Origin: Diadophis punctatus similis
Taxonomy: Eukaryota; Chordata; Lepidosauria; Squamata; Dipsadidae
DNA length: 64,000 nt
Assembly (NCBI GenBank): GCA_023053685.1
Contig: JALIGW010000005.1
Location: 48,766,742-48,830,741 of the forward strand
Reading direction: 5' to 3'
Shown: one piece after another, positions 48,141 to 59,532 of the stretch
Layout: each line of letters starts with the position of its first letter
Numbering within the stretch: position 1 is the stretch's first letter
The notes under the pieces: generated by a model
Databases searched by the model: none
What the model was told of the DNA's origin: nothing
Seen by the model: the letters and a program-made list of their open reading frames with translations, nothing else
Position numbers and translations under genes: made by a program

Positions 48141-49015
48141 TAAAGTGACCAGATATTTTTTTTTTAAGCGGGACGGGGGGGGGGGGCGCCTGGGCGCCGC
48201 CATTTGTTTTGCCCTCTACGCATGCGCAGAACGCTGCGCATGCGCAGAGGGCAAAACATCAAATGTCGGCGTCCAGGTGAGGTGGGGGGGAGGGGGGAGG
48301 AAGCGGGAGGGCGCTTGGATGCCTGCAGCTCGCGACAGGTAAGCTGCCGGCTGCCTCCTTTCCCCGTCTCCCGCCTCCCATTCGTTGCTTGCCAGCCCGG
48401 CCGAAGGGAAGGCGGGAGGCGAGGAAAGGCCTCCCGAAAGGGAGGCGGGCTCCCGAAGCCTCCCCTCCTTTCGGGAGGCCTTTCCTCGCCTCCCGCCTTC
48501 CCTTCGGCCGGGCTGGCAAGCAACGAACGGGAGGCGGGAGACGTGGAAAGGAGGCCGCCGGCAGCTTACCTGCTCCAAGCATCCAAGCGCCACGGTCTCC
48601 CGGTCGCCCGCCCGGCCCCAGGGCAACGGCGGCAGCGAGGCGACGGGGGGAAGAAAGGGGAGGGGGACGAGGAAGGGCTGTTTGCGCCGCTCGTAAACTC
48701 AAAGCGGCGACGGCTCCTCGTCCCTCACCCCTCCCAACCGCAGCGGCGCCTCCGAGGGCGAGGCTAGGGATGGGGCAGGGGAAGGAGAGGAGGAGCAGCC
48801 TCCCTTCCCCCTCCCCCCAGCTTCCAGCGCCCGCCCGCCGCCAACGCCGGCCGAGCTGAGAGGCCTGCTGCCTTTCAGGCCGATTTTTTGAAAGAATGCC
48901 CTAGTCGGGCATTGTTTTAAAAAATCGGGACTTTTTAAGAGGGCGGGCGGGACGCGGGACAAATGGTGAAAAAGCGGGTGTGTCCCGCCTAAAATCGGGA
49001 CGTCTGGTCACCTTA
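48141..49015. mobile_element. hAT-type element, TAARGTGACCAGA family, GC-rich palindromic interior
   Basis: TIRs TAAAGTGACCAGAT and TCTGGTCACCTTA, with the exact 8-bp duplication ATGTAGTT (48133-48140 and 49016-49023). The interior has a long palindrome (about 48275-48600) with CCCGAAAGGGAGGCGGG and mirrored CTCTGCGCATGC. Up to 187-aa frames on both strands are Arg/Gly/Pro-rich mirror products. Confidence 0.92.
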
Positions 49016-49023
49016 ATGTAGTT

Positions 49024-49653
49024 GTACTTTTTGTTGGGACATTCACAATCCATGGTTTGTCACTTGCCCCCTTGGTCCCCCTATTGACACTTGTTTTCAT
49101 TTCCTTACACTTTGCCTCTTATATTGCTGAATTCTGCTCAATGTTTTTTCAATCTTGCTATCATTTTATCAATATTATTTCTTTATTACCTATTATGTTA
49201 CACTTTCTCTGGGAGCAGAAATCAATATTCATGGGAGTCAGTTCTAATTTTATCCCCATTGCAAAAAAGCCATTGAAACAGAATAATTGAGCCACTTTAT
49301 TTGATGGATGGATGGGAATTTGACTTTGAGTCTCCTTGGTCTAACTACCAATTTCAACATGAGGGACCACCAAATTACACTGATCGTGCAAAGTTCTGTT
49401 GGTGCGCTTGTGTATTTTTTGCCCACTGATAAAATATGGGGGGGCAGCAAACACAATATTTACAAGATTGCATTACATTTACAACATCGGTACAATATTA
49501 TTTCTTTGTGGTGGTATCTGCTCACAAGAACAATCAGTAATCTCATGAAGATTGCAGGCAGGTTGTGAATACAGTAAAAGGAATAAGAGTGAACAAGGGA
49601 AATGATAAGATCTCTGGATTTCTATTACCAATCAGAATAGAACAATGGATAGC
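49024..49653 (+). other. COL4A3 intron 8, no gene seen
   Basis: AT-rich, with no exon or known repeat. Confidence 0.45.
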
Positions 49654-49880
49654 AGAATAACATAGCTGGAAGGGAGCTTGGAGGTCTTCTAGTCCAACCC
49701 TCAGGATAAGCTCAGGCAGGAAACCCTATACCATTTCAGACAAATGGTTGTCCAATCTCTTCTTAAAAACTTCCAGTGTTGGAGCACCCACAACTTCTGG
49801 AGGCAAGTCGTTCCACTGATTAATTGTTCTGTCAGGAAATTTCTCCTTAGTACTAGGTTGCTTCTCTCCTTGATTAGTTT
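49654..49880 (-). mobile_element. CR1 LINE 3' end
   Basis: TAGCTGGAAGGGAGCTTGGA, TCTTCTAGTCCAACCCTCAG and CACAACTTCTGGAGGCAAGT form the widespread amniote CR1 3' region read in reverse. Only the 3' piece is present. Confidence 0.82.
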
Positions 49881-50017
49881 AGTTAGTTAATCATTAGTTA
49901 GTTAATCATTCTTTCGTATCATCTAATTACCATTAAACAGTTAATCAAATATGTTTGGTACATTTAATTCTGCTATTCTGATTAATGGAATGTCCCCCCC
50001 CCCATTTAATTCTTAAG

Positions 50018-50098
50018 GGAGCTTCTAGAAATGGATTCAATGAAGGTTACAGTTCTTCTAAAGGTAATCCTGGATTGCCAGGAGTGCCTGGATCTCAG
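50018..50098 (+). CDS. COL4A3: COL4A3 exon 9, with interruption
   Basis: The 27 codons encode GASRNGFNEGYSSSK, then perfect triplets GNPGLPGVPGSQ. The human exon ([20 protein letters not shown]..) also opens with a non-collagenous stretch. The acceptor is ATTCTTAAG and the donor is GTAAGC. Confidence 0.92.
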
Positions 50099-51366
50099 GT
50101 AAGCTTTAAATATATCTTCTGAAAAATAATTGTATTAAAAATGAAGAAATATATTCAGTTTAATTTGAATTGGAAATCACAGAATCTTTAATTAAATTAG
50201 AATCATATTATATCATGAAAATCAGGATTTCTGAAGTCAGGAGCTATTGGGTTTTATTAAAGTTTATTGCAAAATCAAAACCAGAAGCACACACAGATGA
50301 CTGATTTAGCTGGATTCATAAACTTCTTTATAAACATAAGAACAGATGAATTTACAATACCATTAGCAGATTAATTCTTCAAGTAAACACAAGCAGGAGT
50401 TAGTTTCATTTCAGCAGAGAGGAGAAGTACAGAGTTCAGAGTGGACAGAGAGCAGAGTGGGACTGGAGCCACGCCCAGCCTTAAGCTTTCAGTTTCGATT
50501 CTCTGCACAGACTCAGAAGTGGTTAGCTCCCGTTGGCTGACTTAGTTGCTATGCCTATTCATTGGCTGACCTTGTTACCATTGGCTCTCCCAGTCATGAA
50601 TATTCTAATAGGTTTATTAATCATGTATCCAAAAAAAGAATGTCACCGGGTATACATTTTGTAGGCCCAAAGGAAGGAAGGAAGAGAAGGTGTGGTCCCT
50701 AGTCTAAAAATGCCTTGCCATGGTAGATGATCACTAGACTAATTATAATGATGGCAATGTTATATGCTATCAGTCTTGGACCTCATACTTTCAGAGTATT
50801 TGGAACTCCAATTCTGAAAATGTTTTTCACTTTAAATAAAACTTTAGAATCAGTAGGTATACAAATGAATACAATAATCACACATAACACCAAGCTGTTC
50901 TATGGTAATTGGGGTTTACAAGTTCACTTAGTACATCAGATGTAAACACATCACATTACACTTAGTGCTGTTTGCACTCCCAGTTTTAAATCTGGTTTCT
51001 TTCATTTAAAAAAAATATTTCTTTTTTTTTTGCTTTCGATGTTTGCTATAGGTTAGGTTCAAAAGGTTGGATATTATGGTCTTGGTTAAAAGGTTCTTTT
51101 TTTCTCAGGAGGAAAGTTTCCATTCAGGTAAAAAAAAAATCAGAAAATCTGCTTCTATAAGTATAAAGGAACTTTAGGATCAATGTCAATGTCAGTCCTT
51201 TATATGTTATTTATACTTTAAAATCCTATTACTGGGCAATAAACAAACTATTCCTTAGTAGAATGATAAATTCACTACATGTATTAATTAAGTTGAATAT
51301 ATGTTAATGGGGAAGAAAAAAACAAGAATATTAATGATTGATATAAATGTTATTTATCTCTTAAAG
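50099..51366 (+). other. COL4A3 intron 9
   Basis: Positions 50225-50620 are less AT-rich than the flanks and include GGAGCCACGCCCAGCC and repeated GTTGGCTGAC/ATTGGCTGAC, resembling part of an LTR in reverse, but no TG..CA ends or duplication could be fixed. The rest is featureless. Confidence 0.35.
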
Positions 51367-51429
51367 GGTAAGCTAGGACTTCAAGGATTACCTGGGACAA
51401 TTGGACCACAAGGCCCTTCAGGTTTTCCA
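51367..51429 (+). CDS. COL4A3: COL4A3 exon 10
   Basis: The 21 codons are seven triplets, GKLGLQGLPGTIGPQGPSG plus FP. Human: GLPGPPGFPGPVGPPGPPG plus FF. The acceptor is TCTCTTAAAG and the donor is GTAAGA. Confidence 0.93.
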
Positions 51430-52049
51430 GTAAGAAATTTTAAATTGTTTGTAGAAGTTTAAATAGAATGTTAGCTTTTATTCTACTTAGAAGCTGAATT
51501 TATTATTTTGTTATCTCGAAGATAAATTTTTATACTTTTATTTATATACCTTTACATAGCTTTTATACAAAGCTTCATTTGTATGTTAAGCTTAGCCAAT
51601 TTTTCTCACACCTTCTTCCTTTCTTATCAGAGTGCTCTTGTCCCATTTGCCTGGGAACTCTTTCTTATTTGGGGAACTATTTTTTATTTTGTCTTCTTCA
51701 AAGTATTTTAATAATATCTTACTACAAACTGCATAAGCAAAATCTTCCTAAGCAAATTGTTTTACTTTTAGGTCTACTTTGAGTGGTTTTTGAGAATTTC
51801 ATCATTTTCACATAAATGCACACATAAACACATGATGTTCTATATTATCTGTGATATTATATATTAATACATTATATGCTTTTGACAATTTATTAGCATA
51901 TTTTTATTAAATGCATATACTGCCACATCTTGCAATTCTTGAAGGTTCACAATAATGAAAAATATTTGAAATTTTCCAATTGATGGTAAATTTAAATTCA
52001 ATTAAAATGTATGACATAACCTGGTCTACATCAACAATCATTCCAAGAT

Positions 52050-52720
52050 CTATTAGAATAATTCCCTTTTCACTAGTTTCTGGAAAGGTATTAAGAATGA
52101 GGCCAATCTCATTTCCAGGAAGAAGCCATTCCAGAGAACTAGGGCTATAAAGGAGAAACTTGTCTTTGGGTATCAGCCCTCTTCACTTCTGGAATATTTC
52201 TTGGGGAAGGAACCTAGATGCCAATCTATATAGAACTTTATAGATTAAAAGCAGAATCTTGAATCCTTCTGATACCAGTGTAGGGTTCACAATTGGTGCT
52301 GCATGATGATAGCTTCAGGTGTCTGATAAAATATGAGGTGTCAAGTGATGTTCAAAAGTCCCATATAGAGTGCATTCCAGTAGTCTAGATCAGTAGTGGG
52401 TTCCACTTACCTTTGCTACCGGTTCGGGAATGGGAGCGTGCGGGCACGCACACTTTGCACACCTGCAACACTTCTTTGCATGCGCAGAAGCTTCTGCGCA
52501 TGCGCAGAGCATTTTTGATTACATCCGGGCAGGTGGGCGGAGCCTCCCACCGCCGCCGCTACCGGTTCGCTGAACCGGTAGCAACCCACCACTGGTCTAG
52601 ATCGAGACTACTGGAAGAGTGCATGAATCACTGAAGCAAGTAGCTCCAAGTAGACCCACAGCTGCCCAATTTCCTGGCTTTTGACTCTGCCTGTTCTTCC
52701 CGCAGTGGCCTCTGGTCCAG
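52050..52720 (-). mobile_element. Old L3/CR1-class LINE relic, interrupted by a hAT element
   Basis: Degenerate matches to the LINE at 12785 include CATTCCAGAG, ATATAGAACTTTATAGATTA, CCCATATAGAGTGCATTCCA and GTAGTCTAGATCGAGACTAC. Too decayed to translate. The hAT element at 52391 is inserted in it. Confidence 0.55.
52391..52594. mobile_element. hAT-type MITE, CAGTRGTGGGTTC family
   Basis: Ends CAGTAGTGGGTTCC and GCAACCCACCACTG, with the exact duplication GTCTAGAT (52383-52390 and 52595-52602). CTTCTGCGCATGCGCAGA is palindromic inside. Confidence 0.93.
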
Positions 52721-52928
52721 TGAGCATATTTAATGATAGAGTAATACAAGTTCATCAATTAATGTGGTAATAGATAGCACCCATATTCTAACACTTCCAG
52801 TATACTATTATACAGGAAATATTAACATTTGCAATTTTTCTTATTTGTTATTTTCAAAAATTAATATATTCTTGTAATGCATTTATAACAAAAAAAAACC
52901 ACTTTTATTTGTGTTTTATACATTTTAG

Positions 52929-52964
52929 GGCACAGTAGGAAGAGCAGGACCTCAAGGACCCAAG
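52929..52964 (+). CDS. COL4A3: COL4A3 exon 11 (36 nt)
   Basis: Encodes GTVGRAGPQGPK, against human GFPGAMGPRGPK. The acceptor is TACATTTTAG and the donor is GTATTG. Confidence 0.9.
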
Positions 52965-53085
52965 GTATTGTTAGAGTTATGATATAAATGAACAATACAA
53001 ATAATTATCCTAGCATCATTTACTCATGGTGTCACTGTTGTTTTAGACTTCCGAATGCATTTTAAATGAAGGTTTTGCTTTCTAG

Positions 53086-53127
53086 GGTATCATGGGTATT
53101 AATGTTATTGGATCCAAAGGAATAAAG
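53086..53127 (+). CDS. COL4A3: COL4A3 exon 12
   Basis: Encodes GIMGINVIGSKGIK, against human GHMGERVIGHKGER, keeping the VIG interruption. The acceptor is TGCTTTCTAG and the donor is GTAAGT. Confidence 0.93.
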
Positions 53128-53278
53128 GTAAGTATACATAATTATGTCACTCTTACTATAATTAAACTAACATATTTCTATTTTTTTAGCTTTCCCACTA
53201 ATTGAACATTTATCAATATAATGGATTAACTTCTTCTTGCAATCAGTTTAGTTTCTTCTGCAACATTATACATCTGTA

Positions 53279-53886
53279 CAGGTAGTCCTCAATTTATGAC
53301 CACAACTGAGCCCCAATTTTTTGTTGCTAAACAAGACAGTTGTTAAGTGAGTTGCTCCATTTGATGAATGGACCTTCCTTGCCACATTTGTTAAGTGAAA
53401 TACTGAATTTCTTAAGTTAGTAACACAGTTGTTATGTGAATGTCTATGTGAATGTCTCTACCCCAATGTCTTTGCTTGCCAGAAGGGTGCAAAAGGTGAT
53501 CATATTGCAGTGTTCCGGTGCACCACTAGGGGCCACTCAACGAGCGGAGTTATTGGTTAATGTTGATTGGCTGTCTGTTTTATTCTGGCTATATTTAAGG
53601 AGCTGTCAGAAGCTCATTCCCTCAGAATTGTTTTAGTGTGCCGTTTGTTCCAATAAACGAGTTATGAGTTACCAGACCTTCGTCACGCCTCAGTTACTAC
53701 CTGCTCGCTATTAAACATAGCACATATGACTCCTGGGACACTGCAACCATCATCCCAATTTTGATTACATGACCATGGGGATGTTGTAATGGTTGTGTGA
53801 AAAACAGTCATAATTCACTTTTGTGTGTGTGTCATTGTAACTCTGAACAGTCACTAAACGAATGGTTGTAAGTTGAGGACTACCTG
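53279..53886. mobile_element. CAGGTAGTCCTC-family TA-type element with nested solo LTR
   Basis: Ends CAGGTAGTCCTCAATTTATG and AAGTTGAGGACTACCTG are flanked by TA on both sides. No transposase is present. The solo LTR at 53506 splits it. Confidence 0.87.
53506..53722 (+). mobile_element. 217-bp solo LTR
   Basis: Begins TGCAGTGTTCCGG, ends AAACATAGCA (TG..CA), with the exact 5-bp duplication CATAT at 53501-53505 and 53723-53727. TATATTTAAGG and a later AATAAA (about 53652) look like promoter and polyadenylation signals. No internal region remains. Confidence 0.82.
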
Positions 53887-53888
53887 TA

Positions 53889-54466
53889 TCCCATTATTAG
53901 AAATAGTTTATCAAAAAAAGGGGGGCAGAGGAGGCAGAGCAGGGCTGGGCAGTTATTTTTAATGAAATCCATCAGTCTGCAGCCAGCGTGCAGTCAGTTC
54001 TAGAAGATTCCACAGCCTAGTAAAGGGACAAAGGGAGATTTAGAAATGAGGTAGAAATTACATTCTTATGATATTGTACTTCAACTGTAGAGGAATGGTC
54101 GGTAGACATCATTCAAGAGTTTAGATTATATATTCACATAAATGGATTTTGATTTGAACACCAGATACAGTAAAATAAACTTTTAGTATAAAGTTAATGT
54201 AGGGTTATTCCTGAGATAAATTAATACCATAACCAAGATATTTCTGGTAACAAATGGTAAAAAAAAAGGTATATATAAACTAAAAAATATATGGATCAAA
54301 GCAACTTCTGACAACTATGTTAAAGTACTTAGCTAGATAAAATATCTCTTTGGTTTAAACTTAAATCCTTATCATTCTTTTGCCAAATTCTTTTCATAGT
54401 CAGTAAGCTATTTTATAGAGAATTAATTTTGAAGAGCCTCGGAGCAACTGTCTAATTAAACTTATT
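53889..54466 (+). other. COL4A3 intron 12, no gene seen
   Basis: AT-rich, with no repeat recognised. Confidence 0.45.
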
Positions 54467-54697
54467 GAGCCGAGGTGGCGCAGTGGGTAGAGTGCAGTAC
54501 TGCAGGCCACTTTAGCTGACTGTGATCCGCAGGTCAGCGGTTCAAATCTCACCGGTTCAAGGTTGACTCAGCCTTCCATCCTTCTGAGGTAGGTAAAATG
54601 AGGACCCAGATTGTTGGGGGCAATATAAATATACATTGCTTATTGGTGTAAACCGCTTAGAGAGTGGTTGCACTGTGAGGCGGTATATAAATCTCAC
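54467..54697 (+). mobile_element. Sauria-type SINE, variant 3' end
   Basis: Standard head GAGCCGAGGTGGCGCAGTGG and box B GGTTCAAATCTCACCGG, but the 3' end is GAGGCGGTATATAAATCTCA followed by (AAAT)n in place of (CTATTG)n. Confidence 0.87.
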
Positions 54698-54700
54698 AAA

Positions 54701-54791
<91 letters not shown>
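54698..54791. repeat. (AAAT)n microsatellite
   Basis: About 23 units forming the SINE tail. Confidence 0.97.
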
Positions 54792-55367
54792 ACTGGATTT
54801 GTGTAAATTAACTTTCTTTGAAATATATATTTTAATCACTACAACTGCAGGATAAGATTAGATGTGATTTATTTAATGCAGTCAGTTACAATTTCCAATA
54901 AATGAAATAGAAAGGAGATATTTGTATAATATTGTTCTTTTTTATCCAATAAAAATAAAAATCAGTTTAAATTGAATCTATGAATTATAGGAACTAGTAA
55001 CTTTCTTAATTAGATGATAAAAACACATTTGTCTACCCTACTGCTACTCTGTAAGTAAGTTTCTCAAATGCTATTCTTTAGCATACATCATGCTAAATCC
55101 CCTTATCATACATAGAAATAGTGAAGAGTAGAAGAAAAGCCTGTTTGATCAAAGAAATAGTTATTTGAGCATTCTGTGCCCCATAATGGCTAAAAATTTG
55201 CATCCAGGAAGCTCACAAGCAAATCATGAAGCCAATAAACCTTGTTTGTGTTAAGAATTACTTGGTAGGCCTGCAGACTGTTAACCAATGGTAGTTATCT
55301 TATATTAATTTATCTTCTATTAATTTCTCAAGTCCATTTTAATAACACTTTTTAATTATTATTTCAG
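54792..55367 (+). other. COL4A3 intron 12, distal part
   Basis: AT-rich, with no feature seen. Confidence 0.45.
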
Positions 55368-55445
55368 GGTGATTGTGGACTAATAGGTCCTCCTGGACCA
55401 TCTGGAACAGTTATTATAACATTAACTGGAGCAGAAAATACAACG
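55368..55445 (+). CDS. COL4A3: COL4A3 exon 13, GTVIITLTG interruption
   Basis: The 26 codons begin GDCGLIGPPGPSGTVIITLT and end GAENTT, carrying an N-x-T sequon. Human: [26 protein letters not shown]. This block is diagnostic for alpha-3. The cysteine in GDC is absent from the remembered human chain. Confidence 0.97.
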
Positions 55446-56374
55446 GTAACAACATAATATTGTTAAGATTCAGTACAGTATGAGGTGCTATATTTATATG
55501 GTTCTTTGGGAAGTTCTGTGCCTAAAGAGATAGTTTAATAAATGGGATCTGGAATTAGAATTAGGTTGCTAATGCATGCTGTTTGTCACCATTTAAGGAA
55601 AGGAAGGGTCTCTTTCATCATATCAGGCTGCCCCACCTAACCAGGATAACTATGGGACATATAGCATACAGTAGGACCGCTTTCAGCAACATTATTACCA
55701 CCACCCTCCCTCCCTCCCTTCCTCCCTCCTTCCTTCCTATCAAAAACAGGCTAAGAAGGGAATATAACTTCCTCTTCCTGCTGAATGGAAGAAAATGAAA
55801 AGCAATTTAAGCTTAGCAAATGGTGTTTCATCTACAGCGGCCTACAGAGTTTGAAGGTGCCAAGAAACAATCTTGCATCAGACCATATTTTGAAGTATTG
55901 CTGTTTGAAAATATCCCACATGGGGGAAAAAAATCATGAATGGGTATTGAATTTAAAAGACTAGATTCAAAGATTGCATATAAAAATGAACAATTGATAA
56001 GTAGTGCAAATCACTTAATGCCCAAGGTATATGTAAGCCTGGGAACAAACTAGGAGTTATTCTTCTGTTGTTTAATATCCACTGGAGGGAGGGAAATGGT
56101 GCTACTGGAATAAATTATCAGGAAGCAGGACATGAATTCTAAATTCCTCTCTAAAGAAAAACCTTCAGAGGTTCTCCCCTGCCATTTCTTCCTCCTCCCT
56201 GTCCTTTAAAAGAATGAAAATACTAACTTGGCTTCAGCTTTGATCTACAGAGCAGCTTTTTTTTAAAAAACGGGAAAGGAAAGAGGAAGAGAAGATACCA
56301 GTGCTGCTGCTTGATAAGAGAATGGTGAGAAAAAGCAGAGAGAATAAAGAGTAACTTCAAGGCCTTCGTTACAG
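55446..56374 (+). other. COL4A3 intron 13
   Basis: A (CCCT)n/(CCTT)n patch lies near 55704-55740. Otherwise nothing is seen. Confidence 0.5.
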
Positions 56375-56437
56375 GAATTAAAAGGAGATAAAGGAGACCA
56401 AGGTTTTCCAGGACATCCCGGACCCCCAGGAGAACCA
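56375..56437 (+). CDS. COL4A3: COL4A3 exon 14
   Basis: Encodes ELKGDKGDQGFPGHPGPPG plus EP; human starts DLKGEKGDKG. The acceptor is TCGTTACAG and the donor is GTAGGT. Confidence 0.93.
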
Positions 56438-57127
56438 GTAGGTTGTTCTTAATTGTTATCTCAGTTGCCACCTAAACTCTCCATAATAATATATTTTATA
56501 TTTTCTTTTGTGAACGATCCATTATAATCATATTTTTGCTTTCATGACTTTGATCAAGCCAGAGACGATTCTGAATACCAAGGACCTCGGATACACAGAA
56601 TAAAGAATGTCCACCTGACTTTACACCCACAGAGTAAAGAATGTCCACCTGACATTATTTATCTGTATACTGCAAAATGAAAATGCAAACATTAAAATTA
56701 CTTTTACCAAAACAAAGAACAAGGCAACCGAACCCCAAACAGGCAGTAATGGAAACAAAGTAGTGGGAAGAGTGCTTGGTCATTTAAGTGCAGCAGATAC
56801 CAGCACATTCTTTTTCTAAGAAAATGTTGACTGATAAATGTTAATTGATATTTTATATATACTGTCTGAATATTTCTGTGGAAGTGTCTTCTATTGTACA
56901 TGTCAATTCCTTCAAGAAGAAAAATTTGAAACACATATCCAGAATTCTGTGACATTAAATATTGCATTACAAATTTTCTGTTGCTAGAAATAATTAAGAT
57001 TTATTAACAGCAGCATTTGTATTTTCCAGATATTTTAATTCAGAAGTATTAATTCAGTTTTGCAACTTGTATGTTCAATGCTTTAACATGAATTAAAATC
57101 TATTGTTTCGGGGGGGAATCTCTTTAG
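56438..57127 (+). other. COL4A3 intron 14
   Basis: A near-duplicate AGAATAAAGAATGTCCACCTGAC / AGTAAAGAATGTCCACCTGAC pair lies near 56598-56654. No other feature is seen. Confidence 0.5.
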
Positions 57128-57184
57128 GGTTTACATGGTGATTCCTATACTATAAAAGGAGACCCCGGAAACCCTGGTCATCAG
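57128..57184 (+). CDS. COL4A3: COL4A3 exon 15
   Basis: Encodes GLHGDSYTIKGDPGNPGHQ, against human [20 protein letters not shown]; the SY interruption is shared, with one residue fewer. The acceptor is ATCTCTTTAG and the donor is GTATAC. Confidence 0.93.
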
Positions 57185-57447
57185 GTATACATAACTCTTT
57201 TTGACAAACCTTTATGAAAACCATCTGTTGTTGTGTGGAAACTGTTTTCAATCCCACATTTAAATGTATGTGTATAGTTGCCAATTTTGAATGTTCACCT
57301 TTTTATAAAAATGGAGAACATTGGACCATTTCTATGTATTCAGTTTATTAAATCATGCTTTATTAGATTCAAATAGTGTGCTTCAGCACAAGTTTATAAA
57401 TATTATTAATTTATTTGTTTAGCAATATTGGTTATCATATGCTATAC

Positions 57448-57887
57448 CAGTGATGGCGAACCTATGGCACACGTTATAGCCATATCAGAGGGCACGTGAG
57501 GTGTTACCCTATGTCAGCTCCAGCATGTATGTGCACGCTGGCCAGCTGATTTTCGACCTTGGGGAAGGCCATTTCGCCCTCTGGAGGCTTCAGGGAAGCT
57601 TCCCTGAAGCCCCGGATTGCGAAAAATGGCGCAACAGACAAACCGGAAGTCTGTTTTTCCGAACTTCCAGTTTGCCGATTTGGCTGTTTTTTCACCGTCC
57701 CAGGCTTCAGTGAGGCCTGTGCGCATTCGCAGGGGTGGGGGGCGGGGTTCTGCGCATGCACAGGGGGCAGCGCAGGGGGGTGCGCATATGTGGGGGTGGA
57801 GGGAATGGGTATGAGCACGTGCGTACACACTAACATGTGCCCAGACCCCCTTTTGGCACGCGAACCAAAAAAGATTCGCCATCACTG
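57448..57887. mobile_element. hAT-type MITE, CAGTGATGGCGAACC family
   Basis: Ends CAGTGATGGCGAACC and GATTCGCCATCACTG, with the exact duplication TGCTATAC (57440-57447 and 57888-57895). It lies 59 bp before COL4A3 exon 16. Confidence 0.94.
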
Positions 57888-57946
57888 TGCTATACTATAT
57901 CACACTGTATACTACTTACTGTTTCTTTTATTATTTCTTTTATTAG

Positions 57947-57991
57947 GGCAGGGCAGGAAAGAATGGTTCTCCTGGCTCACCTGGTCTGCGG
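57947..57991 (+). CDS. COL4A3: COL4A3 exon 16
   Basis: Encodes GRAGKNGSPGSPGLR, against human GKPGKDGVPGFPGSE. The acceptor is TTTCTTTTATTAG and the donor is GTAACA. Confidence 0.92.
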
Positions 57992-58696
57992 GTAACAAGA
58001 AAATATTGAAATTGTTTTCCGTCATAAATGATAAGAATTATTATTAAATTTATTATTAGTTATTACATGTATATACTGCCCAATTCTTATGACTCTGCAT
58101 TCCGAATGGATAAATAGTAGCAATATTTCAGGCTTGGAAAAGCAGTGTACTACTGGCAAGAAAAATGACTTACCGTACATAACAATGTTCAAACTATAGA
58201 GAGGTGAATTATTAAATACTAAGATCAGTTTCAGAAAAGGGCCAAGTAGAAATGTGCATATGGTTCAGTAAGATTAAAAATCTGCTCCTTTAGCAGATTA
58301 AATTCAGTGCGTTCCTTGCAGTTTCTTGGAATAACACCATGGATTCCGGACTTTGGTATGTAAAGGAAGCCAAACTAGATACCAATCCAAACTAAACTGC
58401 TCTGGAGTCTGGAAGAAACAAATAAAAAATAAATCTAAACCAAAATCTAAAATCTAAAACCTAGAAGGAAATGTCAAACAGCAAAACATTTGAAACATTA
58501 GATTCATAATAGAAGAGAAAATAAAATGGGAAACAAAAAAAAGTTAAAGAATGGAGTTCAAAGTAAATAATCAAAAGAAAATTGATCTGCCCAGTGTGGA
58601 TTGTTTTTCAGAATAATATTATAAACAGAAAAATGGCATTTAGAGTTTACAGTATGAGAATGTTAACCTCATTTAATATCTATTATATTTCTGCAG
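57992..58696 (+). other. COL4A3 intron 16
   Basis: AT-rich, with no repeat recognised. Confidence 0.45.
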
Positions 58697-58749
58697 GGAG
58701 AAAAAGGTGAAAAGGGTTTGCTAGGATTGCCTGGAAAAGTTGGAACTAA

Positions 58750-58750
<1 letters not shown>
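58697..58750 (+). CDS. COL4A3: COL4A3 exon 17
   Basis: Encodes GEKGEKGLLGLPGKVGTK, against human GVKGNRGFPGLMGEDGIK. The acceptor is TATTTCTGCAG. The donor GTGAGA is the first unit of a (GA)n array. Confidence 0.94.

Positions 58751-58752
<2 letters not shown>

Positions 58753-58824
<72 letters not shown>
58753..58824. repeat. (GA)36 microsatellite in the exon 17 donor
   Basis: An uninterrupted 72-bp GA tract starting at intron position +3. Confidence 0.97.
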
Positions 58825-58827
<3 letters not shown>

Positions 58828-58954
58828 CCAATATTTTGTTTCCCTGATCAAGCATTATTCAATAATTTGGATTTAATTGTTCATTCCAGGTACAATGTCA
58901 TCCAGTTAACCTATTTTCCATTTATATGTCATAAAGAAGGAAATACAGTACTCA

Positions 58955-59110
58955 ATATATTTATTTATTTTATTTATTTATTTTTGTCAAATACGTGCTG
59001 GTAGTATACATAGATATAACATTGTTTATATACATAAGATGGGTACTGATAAGAGGGAACATTAGGACAGGGACGGTAGGCACGCTGGTGCACTTATGCA
59101 TGCCCCTATA
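58955..59110 (-). mobile_element. LINE 3' tail, same family as 33760
   Basis: (TTTA)n followed by TTTGTCAAATACGTGCTGG, GGGACGGTAGGCACGCTGG and TGCACTTATGCATGCCCCT mirrors the 3' UTR at 33990-34170. Confidence 0.72.
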
Positions 59111-59532
59111 ATTCTAGAATAGTAATTGGAAATGGTTTGCAAAGGACTGGATATAATAAATCTCTCGATTTTACTCTTGTATACTTTCTCCATTATATAA
59201 TATACTTTAACTATTCTGTAATGTTATTGATTTTTCCCACAAGTAGTACAAAAAGCTTTTGCAGAAATAAATCTGCAAGGAGACATGGACATCTAGAAGT
59301 AAAACAAGTCATGAATATAATAACTGTTCACAGAAAAAAGCAGCACAACATTCAGTCCAGAAGCATTTAGAAAAGTTTAAGTTAAAATTGATTCGAATTG
59401 TTAAATATCAATTCTTTTAAACATGATTTTCAAATAGCCTCAAATTCTGTCACTTGTATAAACCCAGTACAAGAAATTGCAGTATTTCTCATAATTACTT
59501 CAACCTAAGTGGTTTTTTATGTCTCTGTGCAG
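59111..59532 (+). other. COL4A3 intron 17, distal part
   Basis: AT-rich, with no feature seen. Confidence 0.45.

Noticed and set aside
48145..48962. Frames up to 187 aa rich in Arg, Gly and Pro
   Set aside because: GC-rich palindromic interior of a hAT element; both strands give similar peptides.
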